In this document: positions 6,073-14,724 of the stretch, in pieces
Numbering within the stretch: the stretch's first letter is position 1
Layout: the number at the start of each line of letters is the position of its first letter
The notes under the pieces: model-generated
What the model saw: only the letters and a program-made list of their open reading frames with translations
Database searches by the model: none
What the model was told of the DNA's origin: nothing
Assembly (NCBI GenBank): GCA_964477295.1
Contig: CAYZEZ010000055.1
Span: forward strand, 1-19,984
DNA length: 19,984 bases
Direction of reading: 5' to 3'
DNA from: CAYZEZ01 sp964477295
GTDB lineage: Bacteria > Bacteroidota > Bacteroidia > Bacteroidales > SM23-62
Position numbers and translations under genes: made by a program

Positions 6073-9000
6073 ACTTCTATCGGAGTTAACAGTACCTTAA
6101 ATTTGAACGGTCGTGCCTTCAGCAAATACTCGGGCCTGCATCCCGGACCACATGTGGCCGTTCCCAATCCATTTTGTAAATAATCGATATTGAATGTGAT
6201 GCTGGCGCTTTTTTCCAGGTCAAAGGTATGCTTTGCATTGGCAATGTTTTGATCGGTATAGCGGTAAGCACTGAAATTAAAAAGGGTATCGCATTGAACC
6301 TTTATTCCAAACTGGTGCCTGTCATCGATCTTAACCCACCTGACCCGGCTCCGGTTGCCGTTTTCCTCAGGGACAATGTAATTCTCCCATAATTCATCCA
6401 CTTTCTTTGAATAAATATCGATTTTCCCGCTTGCCTGTCTGTCGGGATAGGTTTCATGCGGACCTGCACCATACCATGTGGTATTATCCAGCAACTCGGG
6501 AAGGGTCATCTGTAATCCCACTTTTGCCAGCGTTTCAACAATTTCTGTTGGTTCGGCAGTCGCCTGGATAGCAATACTGCCATCTCCAAAAACAGTATAC
6601 AGCAAACTTGCATTAAGTAGCAATTCACCCTTTTTATTTTTCAGGTCAAAGGAGGCTTTAATATTTACTACCTGATCCTGCTGGTCCAGAAGTTCAATCT
6701 TATTAAGGGAATGCTCCATATGATCGATTCCGGCCTTTTTCCAGCGTTGCCATCCCATCCAATCCTTCAGATCGTTCTCAGTTGGTGGACGAAAGAAATT
6801 AAACCTGGGGCCAGACCGTATCAAATCGGTTTTATCCAATGTAAAGGATGATATGATCCCGGTTCGTTTATCAACGGAAATACTGAATCCTTTTCCGGTA
6901 CAGGTGAAAGCTTCAGAAGATTCCTGGAATTTTATCCTGGGAAGTGACTGGCTGTCTTTTTCAATTTGGACTAAAGCATTACCATGAATTTTATATTGCT
7001 CCCAAGCTACCAGGTATCCAATTGATGCCCATGGCAGGTCTTCAGGCAACCTGAATTCAATATTAAGGAAATATTCTTTTCCCGGATCAAAATTACTGCT
7101 GGAGAAAGGAATAATAATATCGGAGGTGTCTTTTGGATGAATATTTAAGCCTGTAAGATTACCTTGCTGAATTTGTTCCCCTTCAGAGACTATTTCCCAT
7201 TCTGCATTAAAGTATGCCAGGTTGGTAAAATTGTAACGGTTGATTAAGCGGATCTTTCCATTTTCCAGGTCAACCGGTTCAAAACCAACATATTGATAAA
7301 TTTTTTGGATTTCCCGTAAAGCAGGGCTTGGTTTACGGTCAGGATAAACAAGGCCATTCAGGCAGAAACTCCCGCTGTTGGGTTCATCGCCGAAATCTCC
7401 GCCATATGCCCAGTATTTTTCTCCGTCTGCAGTGTATTTTGTCAAGCCCTGGTCGACCCAGTCCCATACAAATCCCCCTTGCATATGCGGATATGAATAA
7501 ATGACATCCCAATAATCCTTCAGTCCTCCCACACTGTTTCCCATGGCATGGACATATTCACAGAGGATGATGGGCCGGTCGGGATAATTTTCATGGAAAT
7601 ATATCATTGTTTCAGGACTGGAATACATATCTGAAATGATATCAAATTGGCAGGGTACCGGTTCCTTGCCTCCCCACCGGTTTTCATGGTCATCATAATG
7701 AATAGGGCGGGAGGGATCCATTTCACGGATCATGGCCTCCATGGCATAATGGTTGGGACCGAGGCCTGTTTCGTTTCCCAGTGACCAGACAATCACTGAT
7801 GGGTGGTTCTTGTCCCTTTCCACCATTCTTCTTCCCCGGTCGAGAAAAGCTTTTTCCCAGGCAGGATCCTTAGCAAGCACGCTCTTCTCGCGTAGCTCAT
7901 GGCTTTCAATATTGGCCTCATCCCAGAGATAGATCCCGTATTGGTCGCACAGGTCATACCAGGCGGGTTGGTTTGGATAGTGTGAAGTCCTGACAGCATT
8001 GATGTTATGTTGTTTCATAAGCATGATGTCCCTGATCATCAGATCGCGGGAAACAACCCTGCCGTGATCGGGATCCAGTTCATGCCTGTTTGTTCCCTTC
8101 AGATCGATGGCAACACCATTAACCAGGAGTTGTGCATCCCTGATCTCAACTTTCCGGAATCCTACCCGGGAAGAGATCACCTCTGAAATTTGATTTGTTT
8201 CATCTGTCAGTTTAAGCAAGAGGGTGTAAAGATTCGGGTGCTCTGCACTCCAGAGGAGAGGGTCTCTGATCCCCCGCTGGATATTCAATACAATTTCCTG
8301 GTGGAAATTCAGCGATTGATTTATGGGAATAGTTTCAAAAAAGACTTCATTGTCATCCGGATCCTTCAGGATAACATCCAGGCTTCCTTTTTTACTTCTC
8401 TCTACATCGAAATTTTGAAGGTTGATCCTGAGCCAGAAAGTGCCATCAGCGTAGGTCTCATCCAGGTCGGTCATAACAAAATAATCGCGGATATGTAATT
8501 TCGGAGTGGCCATCAGGTAGACATCCCTATGAATTCCGCTGAGCCTCCAGAAATCCTGGTCTTCCAGGTAACTACCGTCTGACCATCGAAAAACCTGCAA
8601 TGCCAGTACATTCTCTCCTGTTTGGATAAACGGTGTGAAATCAAATTCTGCCGGGGTCATGCTGCCCTGGCTATAACCTATTCTCTGGCCATTCAACCAG
8701 ATATAAAAGGCAGACTGGACTCCGTCAAAATGGATAAAAACCTGCTTGTCGTCCCAATCTTCAGGGATAGTGAATGTTTTGATATATGATCCCACAGGAT
8801 TGTCAATCAAGATTTTAGGCGGTTGTGCAGGAAAAGGGTGTTTAATGTTTGTATAGATTGGTATCCCATATCCTTTCAGCTGCCAGTTGGATGGTACTTC
8901 AATGTCATCCCAGTCACTTGCGTCGAAACCCTGTGTATAAAAATTGAGGGGCCTGCTATCTGTGTTTTCTGACCATTTAAATTTCCATTCCCCATTCAAT

Positions 9001-9206
9001 GACTTAAAAAAGACAGACTTTCCCGGATCGAACTGTTTTGCCAGTTCAACCGAGGGGTAGGGCATGAGTGTAGCATGTGCCGGTTGCTTGTTGAGGCTGA
9101 TAATCTCGGGATTCTCCCAATCGTTCAGGGATTGTGCATTTGAAGTTAAACTGAGGATAGTGCCGGCTATCAATAACCGGAGGTTCTGAAAGGCCTTTTT
9201 CATCAT
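6054..9206 (-). CDS. GH2 beta-galactosidase-like enzyme (LacZ architecture), secreted
   Basis: 1050 residues with the five-domain LacZ layout: signal peptide (MMKKAFQNLRLLIAGTILSLTSNAQ), sugar-binding jelly roll (about 60-230), Ig-like domain (about 240-350), TIM barrel (about 355-640), second Ig-like domain, and the C-terminal Bgal_small_N domain (about 760-1040). The acid/base is E479 in WSLGNETGLG, and the nucleophile is E550 in LCEYVHAMGNSVG; WDWVDQGL and the N-terminal VPSNWQLKGYG...YTNI segments are standard. It should remove terminal beta-galactosides (or related beta-glycosides) from oligosaccharides in the periplasm. It is the last gene of the minus-strand operon, 34 bp after the oxidoreductase remnant. 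Its last eight residues (IEVNLGGF) lie within a repeated hairpin element, so the native C-terminus may have been extended by that repeat. Residues define LacZ-type GH2; exact sugar specificity is not determinable. Confidence 0.92.
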   Translation of the reverse strand: MMKKAFQNLRLLIAGTILSLTSNAQSLNDWENPEIISLNKQPAHATLMPYPSVELAKQFDPGKSVFFKSLNGEWKFKWSENTDSRPLNFYTQGFDASDWDDIEVPSNWQLKGYGIPIYTNIKHPFPAQPPKILIDNPVGSYIKTFTIPEDWDDKQVFIHFDGVQSAFYIWLNGQRIGYSQGSMTPAEFDFTPFIQTGENVLALQVFRWSDGSYLEDQDFWRLSGIHRDVYLMATPKLHIRDYFVMTDLDETYADGTFWLRINLQNFDVERSKKGSLDVILKDPDDNEVFFETIPINQSLNFHQEIVLNIQRGIRDPLLWSAEHPNLYTLLLKLTDETNQISEVISSRVGFRKVEIRDAQLLVNGVAIDLKGTNRHELDPDHGRVVSRDLMIRDIMLMKQHNINAVRTSHYPNQPAWYDLCDQYGIYLWDEANIESHELREKSVLAKDPAWEKAFLDRGRRMVERDKNHPSVIVWSLGNETGLGPNHYAMEAMIREMDPSRPIHYDDHENRWGGKEPVPCQFDIISDMYSSPETMIYFHENYPDRPIILCEYVHAMGNSVGGLKDYWDVIYSYPHMQGGFVWDWVDQGLTKYTADGEKYWAYGGDFGDEPNSGSFCLNGLVYPDRKPSPALREIQKIYQYVGFEPVDLENGKIRLINRYNFTNLAYFNAEWEIVSEGEQIQQGNLTGLNIHPKDTSDIIIPFSSSNFDPGKEYFLNIEFRLPEDLPWASIGYLVAWEQYKIHGNALVQIEKDSQSLPRIKFQESSEAFTCTGKGFSISVDKRTGIISSFTLDKTDLIRSGPRFNFFRPPTENDLKDWMGWQRWKKAGIDHMEHSLNKIELLDQQDQVVNIKASFDLKNKKGELLLNASLLYTVFGDGSIAIQATAEPTEIVETLAKVGLQMTLPELLDNTTWYGAGPHETYPDRQASGKIDIYSKKVDELWENYIVPEENGNRSRVRWVKIDDRHQFGIKVQCDTLFNFSAYRYTDQNIANAKHTFDLEKSASITFNIDYLQNGLGTATCGPGCRPEYLLKARPFKFKVLLTPIEVNLGGF

Positions 9207-9240
9207 CAGGTATGCGTTTATAATTTATTCGGTTATTTGG

Positions 9241-9696
9241 TTAGTTTGTTGGTACGCCGGATTCGAATAATTGAACAAGTTCATCGAGATAGTTCTCATA
9301 TACATCCCGTGGGTTAACCTCATTCTCTTTGCAGATGCTGGCTGCCATGCCCACGATTTCACCCATCATTCCACCTGTTCGCATAACACGTACGGTGCCC
9401 AGGGCGACATGCGTTACACTTATGCACCGTCCGGCCATAAAGAGGTTATCAATATTTCTGGAATAGAGACACCTGTAAGGGATCTCATAGGGTTCGATAG
9501 CAGGATGCCGGTACCAGCTGTAAAACTCATCACCCGGATAATGCAGACTGTTCAAAGAATCTGCATAATGAAGATCGATCCCCCAGCCACCTTTTTTATC
9601 GAAGCTTTCTGCTTCGAGCAGGATGACTTCGGATTGTTTGGTGGAGCATCCACCCAGCAGGAGGAGGAAGAGGGCAAGGGGGTAAAGCTGTTTCAT
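9241..9696 (-). pseudogene. FAD-dependent oxidoreductase remnant with a large in-frame internal deletion
   Basis: 151 residues. The start at 9696 gives a lipoprotein signal, MKQLYPLALFLLLLGGC. It is followed by EVILLEAESFDKKGGW, which matches the mature N-terminus of large Bacteroidota proteins that carry an 'EAESF..GGW' module before an FAD_oxidored domain. Directly after, GWGIDLHY...YEIPYRCLYSRNIDNLFMAGR and SVTHVALGTVRVMRTGGMMG match the extreme C-terminus of that FAD_oxidored family. The Rossmann GxGxxG core and most of the protein are absent. Both parts normally contain GGW, so a recombination at those codons would explain the in-frame fusion. It cannot bind FAD as the family does. It lies between the lyase-like gene and GH2 and may still be translated. 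The last residues (VPTN) and stop lie in a degenerate GGTTAG-type repetitive stretch (9224-9251). Confidence 0.8.
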
Positions 9697-9752
9697 CAGG
9701 AATTTTTTTACAAAGTAAGGAATTATTGGCACTGGGCGAGGTGTTGGGTAAG

Positions 9753-9780
9753 AGTTACGAGTTACGAGTTGCTAGTTTCC
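9753..9780. repeat. 7-bp tandem repeat, four units, overlapping the stop of the lyase-like gene
   Basis: Units 1 and 2 are AGTTACG, unit 3 is AGTTGCT and unit 4 is AGTTTCC, with progressive decay left to right. The minus-strand TAG stop of the heparinase-like gene (9772-9774) is made by the junction of units 3 and 4, and the tract also supplies its last codons. The rest of the 75-bp gap contains nothing else recognisable. Confidence 0.8.
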
Positions 9781-11742
9781 GGGTGATTGATCTGTTATTT
9801 TGATAGTATATTCACCATTTTGTGGGAATTTGGTTGCTTTAAAAATAAGCCGGATCAGTTCATCACCCCAGACCCGGGAAAGCCTGCCATCCGTGACCGG
9901 AATCGTTTCAATACGTAATGATAAAAGATCTTTATCATATGTAAGAAGCAGCATGTCTTCCGGAATATTCCGGTTCACCAGGATTAACTTTCCCGGATCA
10001 TTTTTCTGCACTATAAAATAAGTCATTAGGTTCATATCCAGCTGATTATCTGTTCTGTTGAGCTGGTATTTATCATGCAAAACGATCTCTTTCCCTCTCT
10101 TTAGAGAAAGTGACCGGTTGAGTTCATTTATACCTGCTTCTTCAGGGTAAGCTGCAGCAATATCCAGATTGAATTCAACACTTTTTTTTGTTGTGGAGAA
10201 AGATACCTTTTTGGCCCTGTATTCCTGGCCGGGAGATTGCATTACACCATTTATTGCAGGTAAATTATGATAGGCTGATTGCATGGTCCAGATAGTATAC
10301 CGTTCTTCGCTGAAAGTTTGCCTGGTATATGTTTCGACCCCTATGTCAATAATTGCAGGGTTTCCATTCAGATACACTATGAAATTCCCTACATCATTAT
10401 GGTTATGGCTTTCGTTGTTATGCCCTCCCTTGGCAGCCAGGTAAAGGCTTTTATTGCTGTTATGATATGAACGGGCTCCCATGATCTGGATATCGGGCAG
10501 CCAGAAGTCATCGAGAAGCGGTTCTTTAGCATTGCAGGCCATTATTTCAGACATGTGAAACAGCATTGGCAGTTGCCTTCTGCCAAGTGCACCAAAACTG
10601 TACTCCAGGCTGACCCCGTTCTCAAACCTTTTTCTTGCCAGGAAAGCACCATATTCCATCATCATTTGATTATCTGTTCTTTTTCCATACAGATATACCA
10701 CGGCAGGGTCGGGGTGGACAATGGCAGACGCGTCGGCAAAATTTATCGAATAAGGATATTGTATCGAGACTTTGGCGATATAGGTGCCAATGCTCCGGAT
10801 AAGGGGTTCCTGGTAAATATTTATCTGCTCCCCGGAGTAATCATAAAGTACTTCAAGGTCATTGAACAGGGCAGCTCCTGCTTCACTCCAGTAACCGGGA
10901 CCTTCATCACAACCACCGTCAGCAGGATAAGGATTGAGGAACCTGTCAATTATTGTCATAATCTTATAGACCGCCTCTGTTTTTCTCTGCTCGTCTTTTT
11001 CGATGAGCAATACACTGGGAAGCCAGTTTGAGCAAATCCAGGGGGTCCAGTTATTCAAATGCTGGCTATTCGCACCCATCCACCAAAAATCGTCCCTCTT
11101 CAGGTTGGGTGTAAGCACCCTCCTGTCGATTTCATATTCAATGCGTTCCCTGATCAAAGGTGACTGTTTATCCATGATGCTTCCAACAAGATAGAGTGCC
11201 CAGGCAAGCTGGGCCGATGTTTCTGCAGCGAAAAGGTCAACGGTGGGTTCCTGAACATCGGGCAATCCCGCGCCGGCTTTTTGTGCGCCGATGTGGGCAG
11301 AAATACCCCAGTATGTTTCTTCGCAGATTGCCCATATCCCGTTAATGATCTGGTCAGTGAACCTGTCCTTTCTTTCAAAAACCTCTGCCATAACCAGGGA
11401 AGTCAGGGCTTGCCTTCTTTTAAAAGAAACGGAACTGTAATTGGTACGGTTTCCGGATCTGATAAAATCAAGCGCTGCGGTTGCTGGTATCACAGGCCAG
11501 GAATAATCGAGGAAATCTTCTCCCTGCCTGATGAAGTAGTTTTTTATTTCGGGTGGGAATTTATCCCATGCATCCGGTTCATCAATGGTTGGGAACGGGT
11601 GCCAGTCTTCCGCCGAATGGATCATTCCTGCGATCTGGTCTTTTGAATATTTGCCAGTGAGGAGGTTTCTTTCAGCATGTTCCTGTGCATTCAGACAGAT
11701 GGTTGAGACCAGGAAAATTAATACCAGGAAAGCTTTTTTCAT
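9772..11742 (-). CDS. Heparinase II/III-like polysaccharide lyase candidate, secreted
   Basis: 656 residues. A signal peptide (MKKAFLVLIFLVSTICLNAQ) sends it to the periplasm. The N-terminal part (about 60-400) is helical, as in the alpha/alpha toroid of heparinase II/III proteins, with NSQHLNNWTPWICSNWL and DGGCDEGPGYWSEAG as conserved patches. The C-terminal beta-sandwich begins near 420 with GGHNNESHNHNDVGNFIVY (439-457), the hallmark Hepar_II_III motif; H446 and H448 are candidates for metal or substrate binding. Such enzymes cleave uronic-acid polysaccharides by beta-elimination, giving the unsaturated ends that GH88 removes, which fits the locus. The exact PL family (for example PL12, PL21 or PL37) was not resolved and activity is unproven. 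It sits in the operon 57 bp after GH97. Its last four residues are encoded by a heptamer repeat. Confidence 0.75.
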   Translation of the reverse strand: MKKAFLVLIFLVSTICLNAQEHAERNLLTGKYSKDQIAGMIHSAEDWHPFPTIDEPDAWDKFPPEIKNYFIRQGEDFLDYSWPVIPATAALDFIRSGNRTNYSSVSFKRRQALTSLVMAEVFERKDRFTDQIINGIWAICEETYWGISAHIGAQKAGAGLPDVQEPTVDLFAAETSAQLAWALYLVGSIMDKQSPLIRERIEYEIDRRVLTPNLKRDDFWWMGANSQHLNNWTPWICSNWLPSVLLIEKDEQRKTEAVYKIMTIIDRFLNPYPADGGCDEGPGYWSEAGAALFNDLEVLYDYSGEQINIYQEPLIRSIGTYIAKVSIQYPYSINFADASAIVHPDPAVVYLYGKRTDNQMMMEYGAFLARKRFENGVSLEYSFGALGRRQLPMLFHMSEIMACNAKEPLLDDFWLPDIQIMGARSYHNSNKSLYLAAKGGHNNESHNHNDVGNFIVYLNGNPAIIDIGVETYTRQTFSEERYTIWTMQSAYHNLPAINGVMQSPGQEYRAKKVSFSTTKKSVEFNLDIAAAYPEEAGINELNRSLSLKRGKEIVLHDKYQLNRTDNQLDMNLMTYFIVQKNDPGKLILVNRNIPEDMLLLTYDKDLLSLRIETIPVTDGRLSRVWGDELIRLIFKATKFPQNGEYTIKITDQSPGN

Positions 11743-11758
11743 TCTTTAAAGTTTATGA

Positions 11759-11795
11759 AAACCTTGGAGGTTTTGCGAGGAAACCTCCAAGGTTT
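11759..11795. terminator. Intra-operon hairpin of the CCTTGGAGG repeat family
   Basis: AAACCTTGGAGGTTT (11759-11773) is followed after a 7-nt loop by its exact complement (11781-11795), in the 57-bp gap between GH97 and the lyase-like gene. The sequence is nearly the same as the palindrome at 6039-6072, with a loop added. The element including its GH97-side flank, 11781-11807, matches 6058-6084 in 25 of 27 positions. Inside an operon it may cause partial termination or mRNA stabilisation rather than a full stop. Confidence 0.75.
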
Positions 11796-11799
11796 GGTT

Positions 11800-13767
11800 C
11801 TATCGGATCGGGGTGATTCTCATTGCCATTCCGCCTCCCTTCGCCAATTTGATTTTTAAGACTGTATCTTTCTTCACATGCATTAGCTCGCGTTTATAAT
11901 CAATGGCCAGCGAATTAGCATTGATCCCATCCGTGAATATCTCAGCATGGTATTCTTCATCACCCAGAAAATCAAAGTGCACAGTCACTTCCCTTTCCGA
12001 CCAATCGGTTAAGGCTCCCACATACCAATCCTCGTCTTTTTTCCTGACCGTAACAATATATTCTCCCAGCTCAGCATCAGGAACAATGGTTTCGTCCCAG
12101 GTTACGGGCACCCGGGAGATAAACGCTAATATATCAGGATATTTTCTGTATTCAGTCGGAGCATCACAAAGCATCTGGAGGGGGGCATCGTAAACCACAT
12201 ACATCCCCAGCTGATGGCATCGTGTACCCCAGCTCATCGGCCAGGTATCGGAATGGGCAAAGTTAGCCTGGGTCCCGTTTCTCATGGCACCGGGTGTGTA
12301 ATCCATCGGTCCTGCCAGCATCCGGGTGAAGGGAATCGTTACGTTGTGTTCAGGATCAGGGAACTGCCCCCTCCAGTTGCCTTTATTGTATTCATTCCCC
12401 ACAACACCTTCATAATTCACAACGTTGGGAAAGGTCCTGTGAAGTCCGGTTGGTTTGCTGCAGCCATGAAAATCCACCATCAGGTGTCTTTTAGCAGCTT
12501 CCCTCGCGGTATTTTCATAAAACTCAATGGCAACCTGGTCATCGCGGTCGATGAAGTCAACCTTAATACCCGCTGCTCCCCATTTTTCGAACAGGTCGAG
12601 TGCCACATCCATCTGCTTTTCCAGGGTATGCCACACACACCATAGAATCAGTCTTACATTTTTTTCCTTCGCGTACTGGAAGAGATGCTCCATATCCAGA
12701 TCCGGATTCACCAGGGTCAGGTCGAACTGATCCGACCAGCCCTCATCAAACAACACATAATCGATGCCATTCTCAGCAGCAAAATCGATGTAAAATTCGT
12801 ATGTTTTTGTATTCCTTCCCGATTCAAAATCCACTCCTTCCAGGTTCCAGCCGTGCCACCATTCCCAGGCTACATTCCCCGGCCTGATCCAGTCAGTTTC
12901 AGTTAATTCAGACGGGCTGGCCAGCTTGTAAACCATGTCGTTGTTTGCAAGTATTTCGTCCCTGTCTGTAATAACCATAACCCGCCATGGGAATGACCTG
13001 GTACCGATAGTCTTAGCGATATAACCGGCCCTCTCCGTTACCCGGATATTAAACATTCCCGATCCACTCTGTTCAGTTTTTACCGGATATTGCGGAAAAA
13101 TCCCCTTCAATAATGTGTATCTTCCCATTCGGACCAGGTATAAGCCAGGATAATTCCGGGTATCTGATTCCGTAATTGCAATTTTAACATTGTTTTTCAA
13201 CTTCACAATTACCGGACAATAGGTGAAATTTGTTTCATTTATGTCAAGGATATTGTTCCAGTGATATATGTATTCATAGGAAGACTGGAAGGTACCTGAG
13301 GGGGCCATTAATACCGGGTAATTATCAGTAAACCTGAAAGATACTTCTTCATCGGTGACCACAATCGGTCCCTTAATACGTGTGACAAAACGGTAGGCTG
13401 CACCTTCATTATACGCACGGAAAATGACAGAGAAGTCTTTGCTGAAATCCATGATCAATTCATTGTATTCATCCTTAATTTCCTTTCTTTTTCCGTGAAC
13501 GGGGTACAGGGATTCAGATACTGACCTCGTATTTTGCCTTGCCATCACTGGCTTTAATCCCAGAATATTACCGTCATTTATGTTGAGGGAAATGGGAGAG
13601 TGGTCGATTACCAATTGGCCTTTATAAAAAACTGTGTAATTGACCTTATTTTTAAGTTGAATTAAAATTCTTATTTCTTTATTGGGTGAACTTAATTCCA
13701 ACTCATCCTGTGAAAATAAAGGAATTGCGAGCATCAATGCCGACAGGAACAAAATAGATTTCCTCAT
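11800..13767 (-). CDS. GH97 retaining glycosidase (alpha-galactosidase-like), secreted
   Basis: 655 residues with a signal peptide (MRKSILFLSALMLAIPLFSQ), an N-terminal GH97 beta-sandwich (about 22-285), a TIM barrel (about 290-560) and a C-terminal beta domain ending GGMAMRITPIR. The barrel has WEWWHGWNLEGVDFESG and GIKVDFIDRDDQ. D404 aligns with the nucleophile of the retaining alpha-galactosidase BT1871 (D415), and E459 in YEGVVGNE with its acid/base (E470); the spacing of 55 residues is the same. Inverting GH97 enzymes such as SusB lack the nucleophilic Asp, so this is the retaining branch. It probably removes alpha-galactose or a related alpha-linked sugar in the periplasm. It is 12 bp downstream of the nucleoside-hydrolase-like gene, strongly suggesting cotranscription. 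The stop TAG lies within the repeated CGATAGAA part of a hairpin element. Confidence 0.9.
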   Translation of the reverse strand: MRKSILFLSALMLAIPLFSQDELELSSPNKEIRILIQLKNKVNYTVFYKGQLVIDHSPISLNINDGNILGLKPVMARQNTRSVSESLYPVHGKRKEIKDEYNELIMDFSKDFSVIFRAYNEGAAYRFVTRIKGPIVVTDEEVSFRFTDNYPVLMAPSGTFQSSYEYIYHWNNILDINETNFTYCPVIVKLKNNVKIAITESDTRNYPGLYLVRMGRYTLLKGIFPQYPVKTEQSGSGMFNIRVTERAGYIAKTIGTRSFPWRVMVITDRDEILANNDMVYKLASPSELTETDWIRPGNVAWEWWHGWNLEGVDFESGRNTKTYEFYIDFAAENGIDYVLFDEGWSDQFDLTLVNPDLDMEHLFQYAKEKNVRLILWCVWHTLEKQMDVALDLFEKWGAAGIKVDFIDRDDQVAIEFYENTAREAAKRHLMVDFHGCSKPTGLHRTFPNVVNYEGVVGNEYNKGNWRGQFPDPEHNVTIPFTRMLAGPMDYTPGAMRNGTQANFAHSDTWPMSWGTRCHQLGMYVVYDAPLQMLCDAPTEYRKYPDILAFISRVPVTWDETIVPDAELGEYIVTVRKKDEDWYVGALTDWSEREVTVHFDFLGDEEYHAEIFTDGINANSLAIDYKRELMHVKKDTVLKIKLAKGGGMAMRITPIR

Positions 13768-13779
13768 TAGAGTTAATTT

Positions 13780-14721
13780 TTAGATGTATTCTTTAATTGA
13801 TTTGAAAAAATCCTTTTTCATTGATTTAACGTTGATGCGGGTATACACGTGGACTTTGCGCTGGGTATTTTCATCAGGGACATACATTTCTCTCACTGTA
13901 GCGAGATCGGGATGGATGATTGCCTCGATAATGGCAAGATCCCACATGATCCATTCCTCATGCTCCGGGTATTTTGATCTCCAGCGATTAACGAGTATTT
14001 CCCAAACCCCCTGCTTCCCATCCATTAATTTAAAAATCTCATCCCTGGTAAATACCAGATCAGCAGAGGTAGTGGCTGTCATTATCCACATCTCAAGTTG
14101 CTCATTATTTAATAAATAGTCCATAGCATCCAGGTCGTTTCGTGTGTTAAATTCGTTTTTGTCCCAAATCTTTTTCATGGGTTCGAATTTCAATCCCATC
14201 TGATAACACCTTATTTTTTCGGCTATCTCAGGTTTCATGATTAAAGCAGAAGCCAGATTAGTTGGAGCACCCAGAACTACTACATTCAGCTTTTCGCCGG
14301 ATGACAATTCATTAGCCCTTTTAATTATATATTCCGCAGCAGGCGATTTGTTCGGAACAGGATTCCCCCAGTATCTTAAGGGTCCGTTTGCACCCACAGG
14401 ATGAGGTATGTGCTTCATATTAAGCGTTTTGAGTATCTCCATGTTTAATAGCTGGCTAACCCATACTGTGCTGTCGGTTGCATCGGGATGATTAAACCAT
14501 TGTGCAGAACTCAGGCCGATCACTTCTATGTTCTCTTCAAGCAATGCCCTGGTAATTGCAAACAGGTCATCCATCTCATTTCCCGTATCGGCGTCGATAA
14601 TGATACTGGCATCGTTCCTATCCACTATGTTCTGGAAAAAACCAATATTACTGAAAATGACATAGATTAGAAAAATCCCAATCAGAATGAAGAATATTCT
14701 TTTAATCAGCCGTTTGATCAT
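13780..14721 (-). CDS. Membrane-anchored nucleoside-hydrolase-like protein
   Basis: 313 residues. An N-terminal transmembrane helix or uncleaved signal anchor (about residues 9-29) precedes an inosine/uridine nucleoside hydrolase-like domain. The metal-binding start is IIDADTGNEMDDLFAI (41-56), related to but different from the classical DTDPGxDD: D43, D45, E49, D51 and D52 are present. VVVLGAPTNLASAL (147-160) and EFNTRNDLDA match later family motifs, where EFN..xDPxA usually contacts the ribose. The family hydrolyses N-ribosidic bonds using calcium; members in glycan loci are poorly characterised and may act on other furanosides. It sits between a sulfatase (49 bp upstream) and GH97 (12 bp downstream). 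Its 5' leader is a heptamer repeat tract. Family is clear; substrate is unknown. Confidence 0.8.
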   Translation of the reverse strand: MIKRLIKRIFFILIGIFLIYVIFSNIGFFQNIVDRNDASIIIDADTGNEMDDLFAITRALLEENIEVIGLSSAQWFNHPDATDSTVWVSQLLNMEILKTLNMKHIPHPVGANGPLRYWGNPVPNKSPAAEYIIKRANELSSGEKLNVVVLGAPTNLASALIMKPEIAEKIRCYQMGLKFEPMKKIWDKNEFNTRNDLDAMDYLLNNEQLEMWIMTATTSADLVFTRDEIFKLMDGKQGVWEILVNRWRSKYPEHEEWIMWDLAIIEAIIHPDLATVREMYVPDENTQRKVHVYTRINVKSMKKDFFKSIKEYI

Positions 14722-14724
14722 AAA

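Noticed and set aside
8190..8498. Open frame on the plus strand opposite GH2, and similar long antisense frames at 9271-9786, 10555-11031 and 12214-12645
   Set aside because: They lie opposite well-conserved coding sequence and their translations show no recognisable domain, so they are shadows.
9241..9732. A complete small lipoprotein gene starting at 9732
   Set aside because: The start at 9732 adds 12 residues before a perfect lipoprotein signal; the remaining sequence is recognisable as two ends of a much larger oxidoreductase.
11800..13767. GH97 as an inverting SusB-type alpha-glucosidase
   Set aside because: D404 and E459 with 55-residue spacing fit the retaining branch; SusB lacks the nucleophilic aspartate.
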